Positions 42,623-48,938 of a stretch of 48,938 nt of DNA are shown in pieces. How positions within the stretch are numbered: the stretch's first letter is position 1; the number at the start of each line of letters is the position of its first letter. The stretch spans positions 1-48,938 of the forward strand of contig CAMNII010000015.1 in NCBI GenBank assembly GCA_946540435.1. Reading direction: 5' to 3'. Position numbers and translations under genes: made by a program. The stretch is from an uncultured Prevotella sp. Its GTDB lineage: Bacteria > Bacteroidota > Bacteroidia > Bacteroidales > Bacteroidaceae. Under the pieces are notes generated by a model. The model saw nothing but the letters and a program-made list of their open reading frames with translations. It made no database searches and had not been told where the DNA came from.

Positions 42623-43579
42623 TTACGCCTCCTTCTTGGCCGCGGTCTTCTTCGTCGCGGTCTTCTTAGCGGGGGCCTTTGCAGTGGTAGCCTTAGTGGT
42701 GGCGGCCTTTGCAGTGGCAGCCTTAGTGGTGGCGGCCTTTGCAGTAGTAGCTTTAGTGGTAGCGGCCTTTGCAGTGGTGGCTTTAGTGGTAGCGGCCTTC
42801 TTAGCTGCCGGTTTCTTGGCGGGTTCTATTTTCTGGTTTTCCTTGAGCCAAGCATTCAGGGCACTGGTCATCGAGGGATGCTTCTCGGTGGGTGCGGGAA
42901 TGTCGAGGCGCAGGCCGGCATCGGTGACGGCCTTGCAGGTGGACGGTCCGAAGGCGGCGATCCTGATGTCGCCCTGCTTGAAGCCGGGTATATTCTTCTG
43001 GAGGGCCTGCACGCCTGAGGGGCTGAAGAAGACGAGCATGTCGTAGTCGAAGGCTTTCACCTCTTCCGGTGTGAGGTCGTTGCTGACGGTGCGGTACATG
43101 ACGCACTCGGTATGGTGGAGTTTCTTCTCCTCGAGGAGGTTTTTCACGTCGTCGTTGTGGACGCTGCTCATGGGCACGAGGTAGCGTTCGTTCTTATGCT
43201 TCGCCATGACAGGCACGAGGTCCTGTATCTTTCCTGTTGTTCCGAAGAACACCTTTCGTTTGCGATACTGCACGTATTTCTGGATGTACAGAGAGATGGT
43301 CTCTGTGACGCAGAAATACTTCATGGTCTCAGGAATGTTGAGATGGAGTTCCTTGGCCAGGAGGAAGAAATGGTCGATAGCATGCCGCGAGGTGAAGACG
43401 ATGGCGGTATGATCAAGGATGCTCACTTTCTGCTGGCGGAACTCTTTGGCTGTTAGCCCTTCCACCTTGACGAACGGCCGGAAGACGCATGACACTTTGT
43501 AGGCGGCTTCTAAATCGTAGTAAGGCGACTTGTCGCTTGTCGGCTTTGGCTGGGATACCAGAATTTTCTTAATCATCAA
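42623..43579 (-). CDS. hemD: Uroporphyrinogen-III synthase with histone-H1-like tail
   Basis: HemD cyclises hydroxymethylbilane to uroporphyrinogen III, the branch point to haem and cobamides. The core (residues about 1-250) shows ILVSQPKPTSDKSPYYDL, VFTSRHAIDHFF, the C-terminal lobe SNDLTPEEVKAFDYDMLVFF, SPSGVQAL, IAAFGPSTCKAV and PTEKHPSMTSAL, all typical of Bacteroidetes HemD. Residues about 252-318 add an Ala/Thr/Lys tail (AATTKATTAK repeated about four times, then KKTATKKTAAKK) like histone H1 or bacterial Hc1-type tails. It is encoded by 30-bp tandem DNA repeats. The tail is not needed for known HemD activity and may bind nucleic acid; that is inference. An ATG one codon downstream (43576) is also possible. 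DUF4271 lies 9 nt upstream. Confidence 0.92.
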   Translation of the reverse strand: MMIKKILVSQPKPTSDKSPYYDLEAAYKVSCVFRPFVKVEGLTAKEFRQQKVSILDHTAIVFTSRHAIDHFFLLAKELHLNIPETMKYFCVTETISLYIQKYVQYRKRKVFFGTTGKIQDLVPVMAKHKNERYLVPMSSVHNDDVKNLLEEKKLHHTECVMYRTVSNDLTPEEVKAFDYDMLVFFSPSGVQALQKNIPGFKQGDIRIAAFGPSTCKAVTDAGLRLDIPAPTEKHPSMTSALNAWLKENQKIEPAKKPAAKKAATTKATTAKAATTKATTAKAATTKAATAKAATTKATTAKAPAKKTATKKTAAKKEA

Positions 43580-43588
43580 ATTTTTGTC

Positions 43589-44605
43589 CTAATAATTTAC
43601 CTTCAAAAGTTGACTCGTTATTCTCAAGAAATTCCACAGCAATGCCATGGGAATTGCTTCTAAGGCACAAAGGTACAAAAAAATTGTCAAAAAGTCTTCT
43701 TTTTTTCTGAAAAAGATTTGGCAGGACTTATAGAGCGTAAGCATTTTAAACAAAATGGCTACACTCAGTGCATATAAACAGGTTGTTTTTACGGAAATAC
43801 CGAAATAAGTCTGCAAGAGAACAACAGGATAGAGCAAGAGACCTTCGATGGCAACGAGGAAGATGAAAGAGCTGTTCCATTGTTCATTTTTTTTACCATC
43901 GAAGAAAGTCCAGTGAACGATGCCGAACAAGAATAGTTCAGCCAGGAAGAAGGCGATGAAGATGCCGATGAAGATGCCGAAGACGGCATAGGTGGGTATG
44001 ACGAATTCGGCGGTGTGGTCGCCCTGCGCATAGAAGAAATAGACGAGTCCGAAGAGCACGCAGGTCTGCAGGATGAGGAACAGCTGCGACCGGAACTCCG
44101 TGGCGGTCTCGGTGAGTGTCTTTTCTCCATGGCTGGCATATAGGAACGAGCGTAAATGCCTGACAAAGAGGCTTTTCGTCCATCGAATGGCAATCATCGA
44201 GAAGACGAAGAACAAGAGGAGGAGTCCCGTGATGAGGTTGTCGTTGGCGCTGGTATAGGGCACGGGGTCGCCGGCAGCACCTGTGCGGTCGGCTTCCAAC
44301 TCAGCATGTGTGAAGTTGGCTTTCGGCAGGTAGGTATCGCGGTAGTCGTAGTCGCCAAAGGGGTCGTAGATGCTTTTGTAGAGCTCCTGTCCCGGCAGTC
44401 GCAGCGTGTCAGGCTGCTGACTCCAGTGTATCTCCGAGGGTTTGATGTAACGTTGCACGGCGGAGTCGAGCTGCGCCGGCGTGGCATCCTTGGGCAGCCA
44501 CCCCATCACCTCGGCCGGCGTCAGCCGATGCGGGTGCACCGTGACGGCACTGCTGTCGGTGGCCGTCGCCGGCAAGGCATTGTAGATGGAGTCCTGTTGC
44601 ATCAT
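43589..44605 (-). CDS. DUF4271 integral membrane protein
   Basis: The 338-residue protein has a soluble N-terminal part of about 120 residues rich in Pro and Asp (for example PDTLRLPGQELYKSIYDPFG). Several transmembrane helices follow: LITGLLLLFFVFSMIAI, LFLILQTCVLFGLVYFF, FGIFIGIFIAFFLAELFLF and SSFIFLVAIEGLLLYPVVLL. It ends FLRITSQLLKVNY. This is the layout of DUF4271 proteins, which in Bacteroidetes are found next to hemD. The biochemical function is unknown. Nine nt separate it from hemD, so the two are very likely co-transcribed; a membrane role linked to tetrapyrrole use is a guess from context. metK ends 55 nt upstream on the same strand. Confidence 0.85.
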   Translation of the reverse strand: MMQQDSIYNALPATATDSSAVTVHPHRLTPAEVMGWLPKDATPAQLDSAVQRYIKPSEIHWSQQPDTLRLPGQELYKSIYDPFGDYDYRDTYLPKANFTHAELEADRTGAAGDPVPYTSANDNLITGLLLLFFVFSMIAIRWTKSLFVRHLRSFLYASHGEKTLTETATEFRSQLFLILQTCVLFGLVYFFYAQGDHTAEFVIPTYAVFGIFIGIFIAFFLAELFLFGIVHWTFFDGKKNEQWNSSFIFLVAIEGLLLYPVVLLQTYFGISVKTTCLYALSVAILFKMLTLYKSCQIFFRKKEDFLTIFLYLCALEAIPMALLWNFLRITSQLLKVNY

Positions 44606-44660
44606 CCTCTGCTCCCTCTCACACTAATGATTTCAGGATACGGGCCTACCGCAGACGACC

Positions 44661-45917
44661 TTACAGTCCGAAGGCCTGACGGATATCGTCCGTGCGGTCG
44701 AGTTTCTCCCAGGTGAAGAGCTCCACCTCTATCTCGCGGGTGGGATGGTAGTGGCTGGTGAAGACCTTCTTGACGACCTCGTTCTTGCGTCCCATATGTC
44801 CGTAGGCTGCCGTCTCGAGGTACATCGGCTGCCGCAACTTCAGCGTGCGCTCGATGGCCTTCGGCCGCAGGTCGAAGAGGTCGCTGATCTTGGCGGCAAT
44901 CTCACCGTCGGTCATCTTGACATGGCTCTTTCCGTAGGTGTTCACATAGATATTGACGGGGCGTGCCACACCGATGGCGTAGCTCACCTGGACGAGCATC
45001 TCGTCGCTCACGCCGGCCGCCACCATGTTCTTGGCGATGTATCGGGCCATATAGGCTGCCGAGCGGTCGACCTTCGACGAGTCCTTGCCCGAGAAGGATC
45101 CGCCTCCGTGGGCACCCTTGCCGCCGTAGGTGTCGACGATGATCTTTCGACCGGTGAGTCCCGTGTCACCATGAGGTCCGCCGATGACGAACTTGCCGGT
45201 GGGGTTGACATGATAGATGATGTCGTCGTTGAAGAGGTCGAGCACCTTCTTGCCGCAGCGTGCCTTCACACGTGGGATGAGGATGTTGATGACGTCGTGC
45301 CGGATCTGCCGGAGCATCGCCTCGTCGTCGTCGAGGAATTCGTCGTGCTGGGTAGACACGACGATGGTATGGATACGCAGCGGACGGTCGTCGTCGCTAT
45401 ACTCAATAGTCACCTGACTCTTGGCGTCGGGACGCAGGTAGGTCATCACCTTACCCTCGCGACGGATAGCAGCCAGCTCATGCATGAGCAGATGCGACAG
45501 GTAGAGTGATACGGGCATATAGTCCTCGGTCTCGTTGGTGGCATAGCCGAACATCATTCCCTGGTCGCCAGCGCCCTGCTCCTCCTCGTCGTCGCGGTCG
45601 ACACCACGGTTGATATCACCACTCTGCTCGTGGATGGCCGTAAGGATACCGCAGGAGTTGCCGTCGAACATATATTCCGACTTCGTATAGCCAATGTTGT
45701 TGATGGTACGGCGGGCGATGGTCTGCAGGTCGATATACGCTTCGGAGCGCACCTCACCCATGATGCACACCTGCCCCGTCGTGACAAATGTCTCGATGGC
45801 CGTGCGGGCCTTGGGGTCGTAGGCCAGGAACTGATCGAGCAACGCGTCGCTAATCTGGTCGCTTACTTTGTCGGGGTGTCCCTCCGACACAGACTCTGAT
45901 GAAAACAAATATGACAT
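44661..45917 (-). CDS. metK: S-adenosylmethionine synthetase
   Basis: MetK makes S-adenosylmethionine from methionine and ATP. The 418-residue protein shows [20 protein letters not shown] at the start, [10 protein letters not shown], the ATP-binding [20 protein letters not shown] and the P-loop-like [20 protein letters not shown]. It is longer than the 384-residue E. coli enzyme, with a short acidic insert ([13 protein letters not shown]) near residue 110, as is usual in Bacteroidetes. A good promoter lies about 55 nt upstream. The leader of roughly 50 nt is too short for a known SAM riboswitch, and I see none. Confidence 0.97.
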   Translation of the reverse strand: MSYLFSSESVSEGHPDKVSDQISDALLDQFLAYDPKARTAIETFVTTGQVCIMGEVRSEAYIDLQTIARRTINNIGYTKSEYMFDGNSCGILTAIHEQSGDINRGVDRDDEEEQGAGDQGMMFGYATNETEDYMPVSLYLSHLLMHELAAIRREGKVMTYLRPDAKSQVTIEYSDDDRPLRIHTIVVSTQHDEFLDDDEAMLRQIRHDVINILIPRVKARCGKKVLDLFNDDIIYHVNPTGKFVIGGPHGDTGLTGRKIIVDTYGGKGAHGGGSFSGKDSSKVDRSAAYMARYIAKNMVAAGVSDEMLVQVSYAIGVARPVNIYVNTYGKSHVKMTDGEIAAKISDLFDLRPKAIERTLKLRQPMYLETAAYGHMGRKNEVVKKVFTSHYHPTREIEVELFTWEKLDRTDDIRQAFGL

Positions 45918-45971
45918 AATATTTTATATATATAATAATGTATATGTAGACTTCATTGGGATATGGGGGTG

Positions 45972-46002
45972 CAAAGGTACTACTTTTTTCCTAATGCTGC
46001 AA
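45972..46002 (-). promoter_or_regulatory. Promoter of metK
   Basis: On the minus strand TTG (46002-46000), a 20-nt spacer and TACCTTTG (45979-45972) fit the consensus. The start would be near 45965, about 48 nt upstream of the ATG at 45917. Confidence 0.72.
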
Positions 46003-46137
46003 TTTTTTTAAAGAAGTTTGCATATTATCAGAGAGAAAAGCATTCCTCGGCTGGCAGATTTGCGATGTAAACGAACGCTGACAAGGTAAGCCAACCGTAT
46101 TACGAAAGTGGTAAACTGTTTTTAGTTCCGGCAGAGA

Positions 46138-46169
46138 GGGAATGGCCGACGAGTCGGCGCTGGGTTCCC
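46138..46169 (-). terminator. Hairpin after upp
   Basis: GGGAA (46138-46142) pairs with TTCCC (46165-46169) around an inner GCCGAC/GTCGGC stem (46145-46150, 46153-46158). It starts 5 nt after the upp stop codon on the minus strand. No strong T-tract follows, so termination efficiency is uncertain. Confidence 0.5.
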
Positions 46170-46173
46170 GATA

Positions 46174-46830
46174 TCACAGCTTCACGCCGAAGCAGAGGTC
46201 ACCGCAATCGCCGAATCCGGGAACGATATATTTATGCTCGTTCATGCCCGCATCGATAGCCGCACACCAAAGGGTGGTGTCCTCGGGAACAGCCTGCCGG
46301 AGCACCTCGATGCCTTCCGGTGCGGCAATCACACAGGCGATGTGTACGGTACGTGGCGTACCCGTCTTCAGCATAGCCTCATAGGCGGCAGCCATCGAGC
46401 CACCCGTTGCCAGCATCGGGTCGACGATGACGAGCGTCTTTCCCTCGACCGACGGCGACGCCAGATACTCCGTGTGGACGCCCACCTCGGTATGCTCGCG
46501 ATTGGTATACATACGGTAAGCCGACACGAAGGCATTCTCGGCATGGTCGAAGACGTCAAGGAACCCCTGATGGAACGGCAGTCCTGCCCGCAGCACGGTG
46601 GCGATGACCATTTCGTCGGCCGGCACGTTCACCACAGCAGTATCGAGTGGCGTGGTGACCTCAAGGACTTTGTAACTGAGTGTTTTCGACAACTCATAGG
46701 CCATCATCTGACCCACGCGGCGGATGTTGTTGCGAAACAGCGGCAGGTTCTTCTGGTAGTCCACATCGCGCAGCTCGGCCAGGAACTGGTTGATGACGGA
46801 ATTCTGCTCATTGAAATTAATAACGTTCAT
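46174..46830 (-). CDS. upp: Uracil phosphoribosyltransferase
   Basis: Upp salvages uracil to UMP with PRPP. From the ATG at 46830 (MNVINFNEQNSVINQFLAEL) the protein is 218 residues, the expected length. The upstream in-frame extension to 46938 is AT-rich and contains the likely promoter, so it is rejected. Conserved parts are VATVLRAGLP-like (VIATVLRAGLPFHQGFLDVF), the PRPP-binding loop LVIVDPMLATGGSM, and the C-terminal uracil-binding region YIVPGFGDCGDLCFG. It is divergent from pckA, with a 383-bp gap between them. Confidence 0.96.
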   Translation of the reverse strand: MNVINFNEQNSVINQFLAELRDVDYQKNLPLFRNNIRRVGQMMAYELSKTLSYKVLEVTTPLDTAVVNVPADEMVIATVLRAGLPFHQGFLDVFDHAENAFVSAYRMYTNREHTEVGVHTEYLASPSVEGKTLVIVDPMLATGGSMAAAYEAMLKTGTPRTVHIACVIAAPEGIEVLRQAVPEDTTLWCAAIDAGMNEHKYIVPGFGDCGDLCFGVKL

Positions 46831-46860
46831 CTTTCGAAAGGTTTTAGATTGTTTTGCTGG

Positions 46861-46868
46861 CAAAGTTA
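46861..46868 (-). promoter_or_regulatory. -7 element of the upp promoter
   Basis: TAACTTTG on the minus strand lies about 30 nt upstream of the chosen upp start codon. No TTG is found at the expected -33 position, so the call rests on the -7 element and context only. Confidence 0.45.
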
Positions 46869-47128
46869 CGAAAAATCTGATTAAGAGAGAAGAAAATAAA
46901 TTATTTTTTATCCCTGCATTATAGCCGTCCCTTATCAAGGGACTCTAAATTTCTCGAACGTGAAGATTTTATCCGGACATGAAGATTTTAGACAAAAGGC
47001 TGGCGAAATGCTAAACGGAGTTAGCAAAACACGACACTGAAAGTGCTTTTTTATATTCTTTAACCGAAAAAAGACATTGCGAAAGCTAATTATTCTTAAT
47101 TCTTAACCCTTAATTTCTAATTTCTTAG

Positions 47129-47136
47129 TACCTTTG
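47129..47136 (+). promoter_or_regulatory. -7 element of the pckA promoter
   Basis: TACCTTTG matches the Bacteroidetes -7 consensus. The start would be near 47143, giving a leader of about 70 nt that is A-rich just before the ATG at 47214. The -33 region is degenerate. Confidence 0.5.
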
Positions 47137-47213
47137 CAGTCGATTTGAAAAATCGCCCACCCAAAACACAGAAGAATATTCACAACAAAATAAAAAAAGA
47201 AAAGAAAAACATT

Positions 47214-48827
47214 ATGGCAAAGTTAGATTTGACACAGTATGGCATCACCGGCAGCACCGTGATTGCCCACAACCCGTCCTACGAGTACCTCTATGAGGAA
47301 GAGACCAAGGCTGGTCTGACCGGTTTCGACAAGGGTCAGAACACCGAGCTCAATGCCGTGAACGTGATGACCGGTATCTTCACCGGCCGTTCGCCTAAGG
47401 ACAAGTACATCGTCGACGATGCACAGAGCCACGACAAGGTATGGTGGACCACCGAAGGCTACAAGAACGACAACCATCCCATGAGCGAAGAGGTATGGGC
47501 AAAGGTCAAGGAAATCGCCGTCAAGGAACTCTGCAATAAAGACCTTTACGTCGTCGACGCCTTCTGCGGCGCCAACGCAGCCACACACCTCGCCGTGCGC
47601 TTCATCGTGGAAGTAGCCTGGCAGGCACACTTCATCAAGAACATGTTCATCCAGCCCACAGAAGAGGAACTGGCTAACTTCGAGCCCAACTTCGTCATCT
47701 ACAACGCCTCAAAGGCCAAGGTTGACGACTACAAGGCCCTCGGACTGAACAGCGAGACCTGCGTAGCCTTCAACACCACCAGCCGTGAGCAGGTCATCAT
47801 CAACACCTGGTACGGCGGCGAGATGAAGAAGGGTATGTTCTCCATGCAGAACTACTACCTCCCCCTGCAGGGTATCGCCTCGATGCACTGCTCGGCCAAC
47901 ACCGATATGGAAGGTAAGAACACCGCCATCTTCTTCGGACTCTCCGGAACCGGCAAGACCACCCTCTCCACCGACCCGAAGCGCCTCCTCATCGGCGACG
48001 ACGAGCACGGATGGGACGACGAGGGCGTGTTCAACCTCGAAGGCGGCTGCTATGCCAAGGTCATCAACCTCGACAAAGAGAGCGAGCCCGACATCTATAA
48101 CGCCATCCGCCGCAACGCACTCCTGGAGAACGTCACCGTAGACGCCGAAGGCAAGATCGACTTCGCCGACAAGAGCGTCACCGAGAACACCCGCGTCAGC
48201 TACCCCATCGAGCACATCGAGAAGATTGCCAAGAAGGTGAACGGCAAGAGCGCCGGTCCCGATGCACAGAACGTCATCTTCCTCTCGGCCGATGCCTTCG
48301 GCGTGCTGCCTCCCGTGAGCATCCTCACCCCCGAGCAGACGAAGTACTACTTCCTCAGCGGCTTCACCGCTAAGCTCGCCGGCACAGAGCGCGGCATCAC
48401 CGAGCCCACACCCACCTTCTCAGCTTGCTTCGGACAGGCCTTCCTCGAGCTGCATCCCACCAAGTATGCTGAAGAGCTCGTCAAGAAGATGGAAAAGAGC
48501 GGTGCCAAGGCATACCTCGTGAACACCGGTTGGAACGGCACCGGCAAGCGCATCTCCATCCGCGACACCCGCGGTATCATCGATGCCATCCTCGGCGGCG
48601 CCATCCTGAAGGCTCCCACCAAGAAGATCCCGTACTTCAACTTCGAAGTTCCCACCGAGCTCGAAGGTGTTGACACCAACATCCTCGACCCGCGCGACAC
48701 CTACGCTGATCCCGCACAGTGGGACGAGAAGGCCAAGGACCTCGCCGCACGCTTCATCAAGAACTTCGGCAAGTACACCACCAACGAAGCCGGTAAGGCT
48801 CTCGTCGCCGCTGGTCCTCAGCTGTAA
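47214..48827 (+). CDS. pckA: Phosphoenolpyruvate carboxykinase (ATP)
   Basis: PckA interconverts oxaloacetate plus ATP and phosphoenolpyruvate plus CO2. In Prevotella-type fermenters it probably runs in the CO2-fixing direction towards succinate. The 537-residue protein has full length. It shows the oxaloacetate-binding region [34 protein letters not shown], the kinase loops [17 protein letters not shown] and [20 protein letters not shown], and the C-terminal [14 protein letters not shown]. The start is the ATG at 47214 ([10 protein letters not shown]); the frame is open from a TTG at 47145, but that precedes an A-rich leader. Its last 9 codons and the following 3' region are repeated in tandem at the end of the window. 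Confidence 0.97.
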   Translation: MAKLDLTQYGITGSTVIAHNPSYEYLYEEETKAGLTGFDKGQNTELNAVNVMTGIFTGRSPKDKYIVDDAQSHDKVWWTTEGYKNDNHPMSEEVWAKVKEIAVKELCNKDLYVVDAFCGANAATHLAVRFIVEVAWQAHFIKNMFIQPTEEELANFEPNFVIYNASKAKVDDYKALGLNSETCVAFNTTSREQVIINTWYGGEMKKGMFSMQNYYLPLQGIASMHCSANTDMEGKNTAIFFGLSGTGKTTLSTDPKRLLIGDDEHGWDDEGVFNLEGGCYAKVINLDKESEPDIYNAIRRNALLENVTVDAEGKIDFADKSVTENTRVSYPIEHIEKIAKKVNGKSAGPDAQNVIFLSADAFGVLPPVSILTPEQTKYYFLSGFTAKLAGTERGITEPTPTFSACFGQAFLELHPTKYAEELVKKMEKSGAKAYLVNTGWNGTGKRISIRDTRGIIDAILGGAILKAPTKKIPYFNFEVPTELEGVDTNILDPRDTYADPAQWDEKAKDLAARFIKNFGKYTTNEAGKALVAAGPQL

Positions 48828-48938
48828 AAACAGCTGCCAAGGCAACGAACATCCTTGGTCGTCGCCGCTGGTCCTCAGCTGTAAAAAACAGCTGCCAAGG
48901 CAACGAACATCCTTGGTCGTCGCCGCTGGTCCTCAGCT
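48802..48938 (+). repeat. 57/58-bp tandem duplication of the pckA 3' end
   Basis: The segment that begins TCGTCGCCGCTGG and includes the last pckA codons, the stop and the following hairpins occurs at 48802-48858, again at 48859-48916, and a third partial copy runs to 48938. The first two differ only in an A5 or A6 run. Each copy holds CAGCTG pairs around TAAAAA and a CCAAGG/CCTTGG stem, which may be the pckA terminator. A loop at a contig end is a possible artefact. Confidence 0.85.

Larger units (their letters stand above)
46831..47213. other. 383-bp divergent intergenic region between upp and pckA
   Basis: No gene is seen. It carries a TAACTTTG element for upp on the minus strand (46868-46861), a TACCTTTG element for pckA on the plus strand (47129-47136), and two copies of TGAAGATTTTA near 46960 and 46979 with unknown meaning. 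Confidence 0.6.

Noticed and set aside
42640..42830. CRISPR-like repeats in the hemD tail region
   Set aside because: The repeats are direct 30-bp coding repeats without spacers of unrelated sequence.
43668..43675. TACCTTTG element on the minus strand within the DUF4271 gene, as a hemD promoter
   Set aside because: No TTG at the expected distance, and the bases encode Tyr-Leu-Cys in the conserved reading frame.
45918..45971. SAM riboswitch in front of metK
   Set aside because: The predicted leader is only about 50 nt, AT-rich and without a pseudoknot-like pattern.
45955..45971. Third copy of the CCCCCAT operator near metK
   Set aside because: Only half of the element is present (CCCCCATAT on the minus strand) and it lies downstream of the -7 element, not next to -33.

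Overview
The window looks like a chromosomal segment of a Bacteroidales bacterium, most likely from the Prevotella group. The reasons are: FimA/Mfa-type fimbrial lipoproteins, a type IX secretion (T9SS) sorting domain, a DUF6377 regulator, a hemD/DUF4271 pair, and repeated Bacteroidetes-type promoters (TTG or TTTG, a 20-nt spacer, then TAnnTTTG). The genus is an inference. I see no rRNA, tRNA, CRISPR array, transposase or phage gene.

Region 1 (about 1-28,000, all on the minus strand) reads as one long fimbrial operon. It starts from a promoter near 28,200 with a leader of about 200 nt. In order of transcription it holds a DUF3575/OmpA/TPR outer-membrane protein, a large Mfa1-type fimbrillin, an Mfa2-type anchor, three more Mfa1-type fimbrillins, two smaller fimbrial lipoproteins, a 3878-residue Gly-Gly-repeat protein with a T9SS sorting domain, and the first 729 codons of a second protein of the same style that runs off the left edge. 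The gaps between these genes carry strong hairpins or phased CCTAGG arrays, which could set different transcript levels for shaft, anchor and accessory subunits. One fimbrillin carries an acidic DxDGDG calcium-type repeat block just before its C-terminal strand.

Region 2 (28,400-34,720, plus strand) has a DUF6377 membrane regulator divergent from the fimbrial operon and nearly overlapping ribD. An 800-bp intergenic stretch full of repeats and hairpins follows, then mutS. A 7-bp tandem array starts at the mutS stop codon and is followed by a 9-bp-phased TCCGGA array.

Region 3 (34,739-39,360) encodes a histidine kinase, a small lipoprotein and a NarL-type response regulator on the minus strand, and an OmpA-family protein on the plus strand. 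The lipoprotein and OmpA promoters share the same design: a 14-bp CCCCCATNTGGGGG element, one base, TTG, 20 nt, TAnnTTTG. This is a good candidate for the operator of this two-component system.

Region 4 (39,443-48,938) is mostly housekeeping: tyrS, a MORN-repeat membrane protein, yidD, rnpA, hemD with a histone-H1-like tail, a DUF4271 protein, metK, upp and, on the plus strand, pckA. The last 137 bases are a tandem duplication of the pckA 3' end, which may be an assembly artefact.
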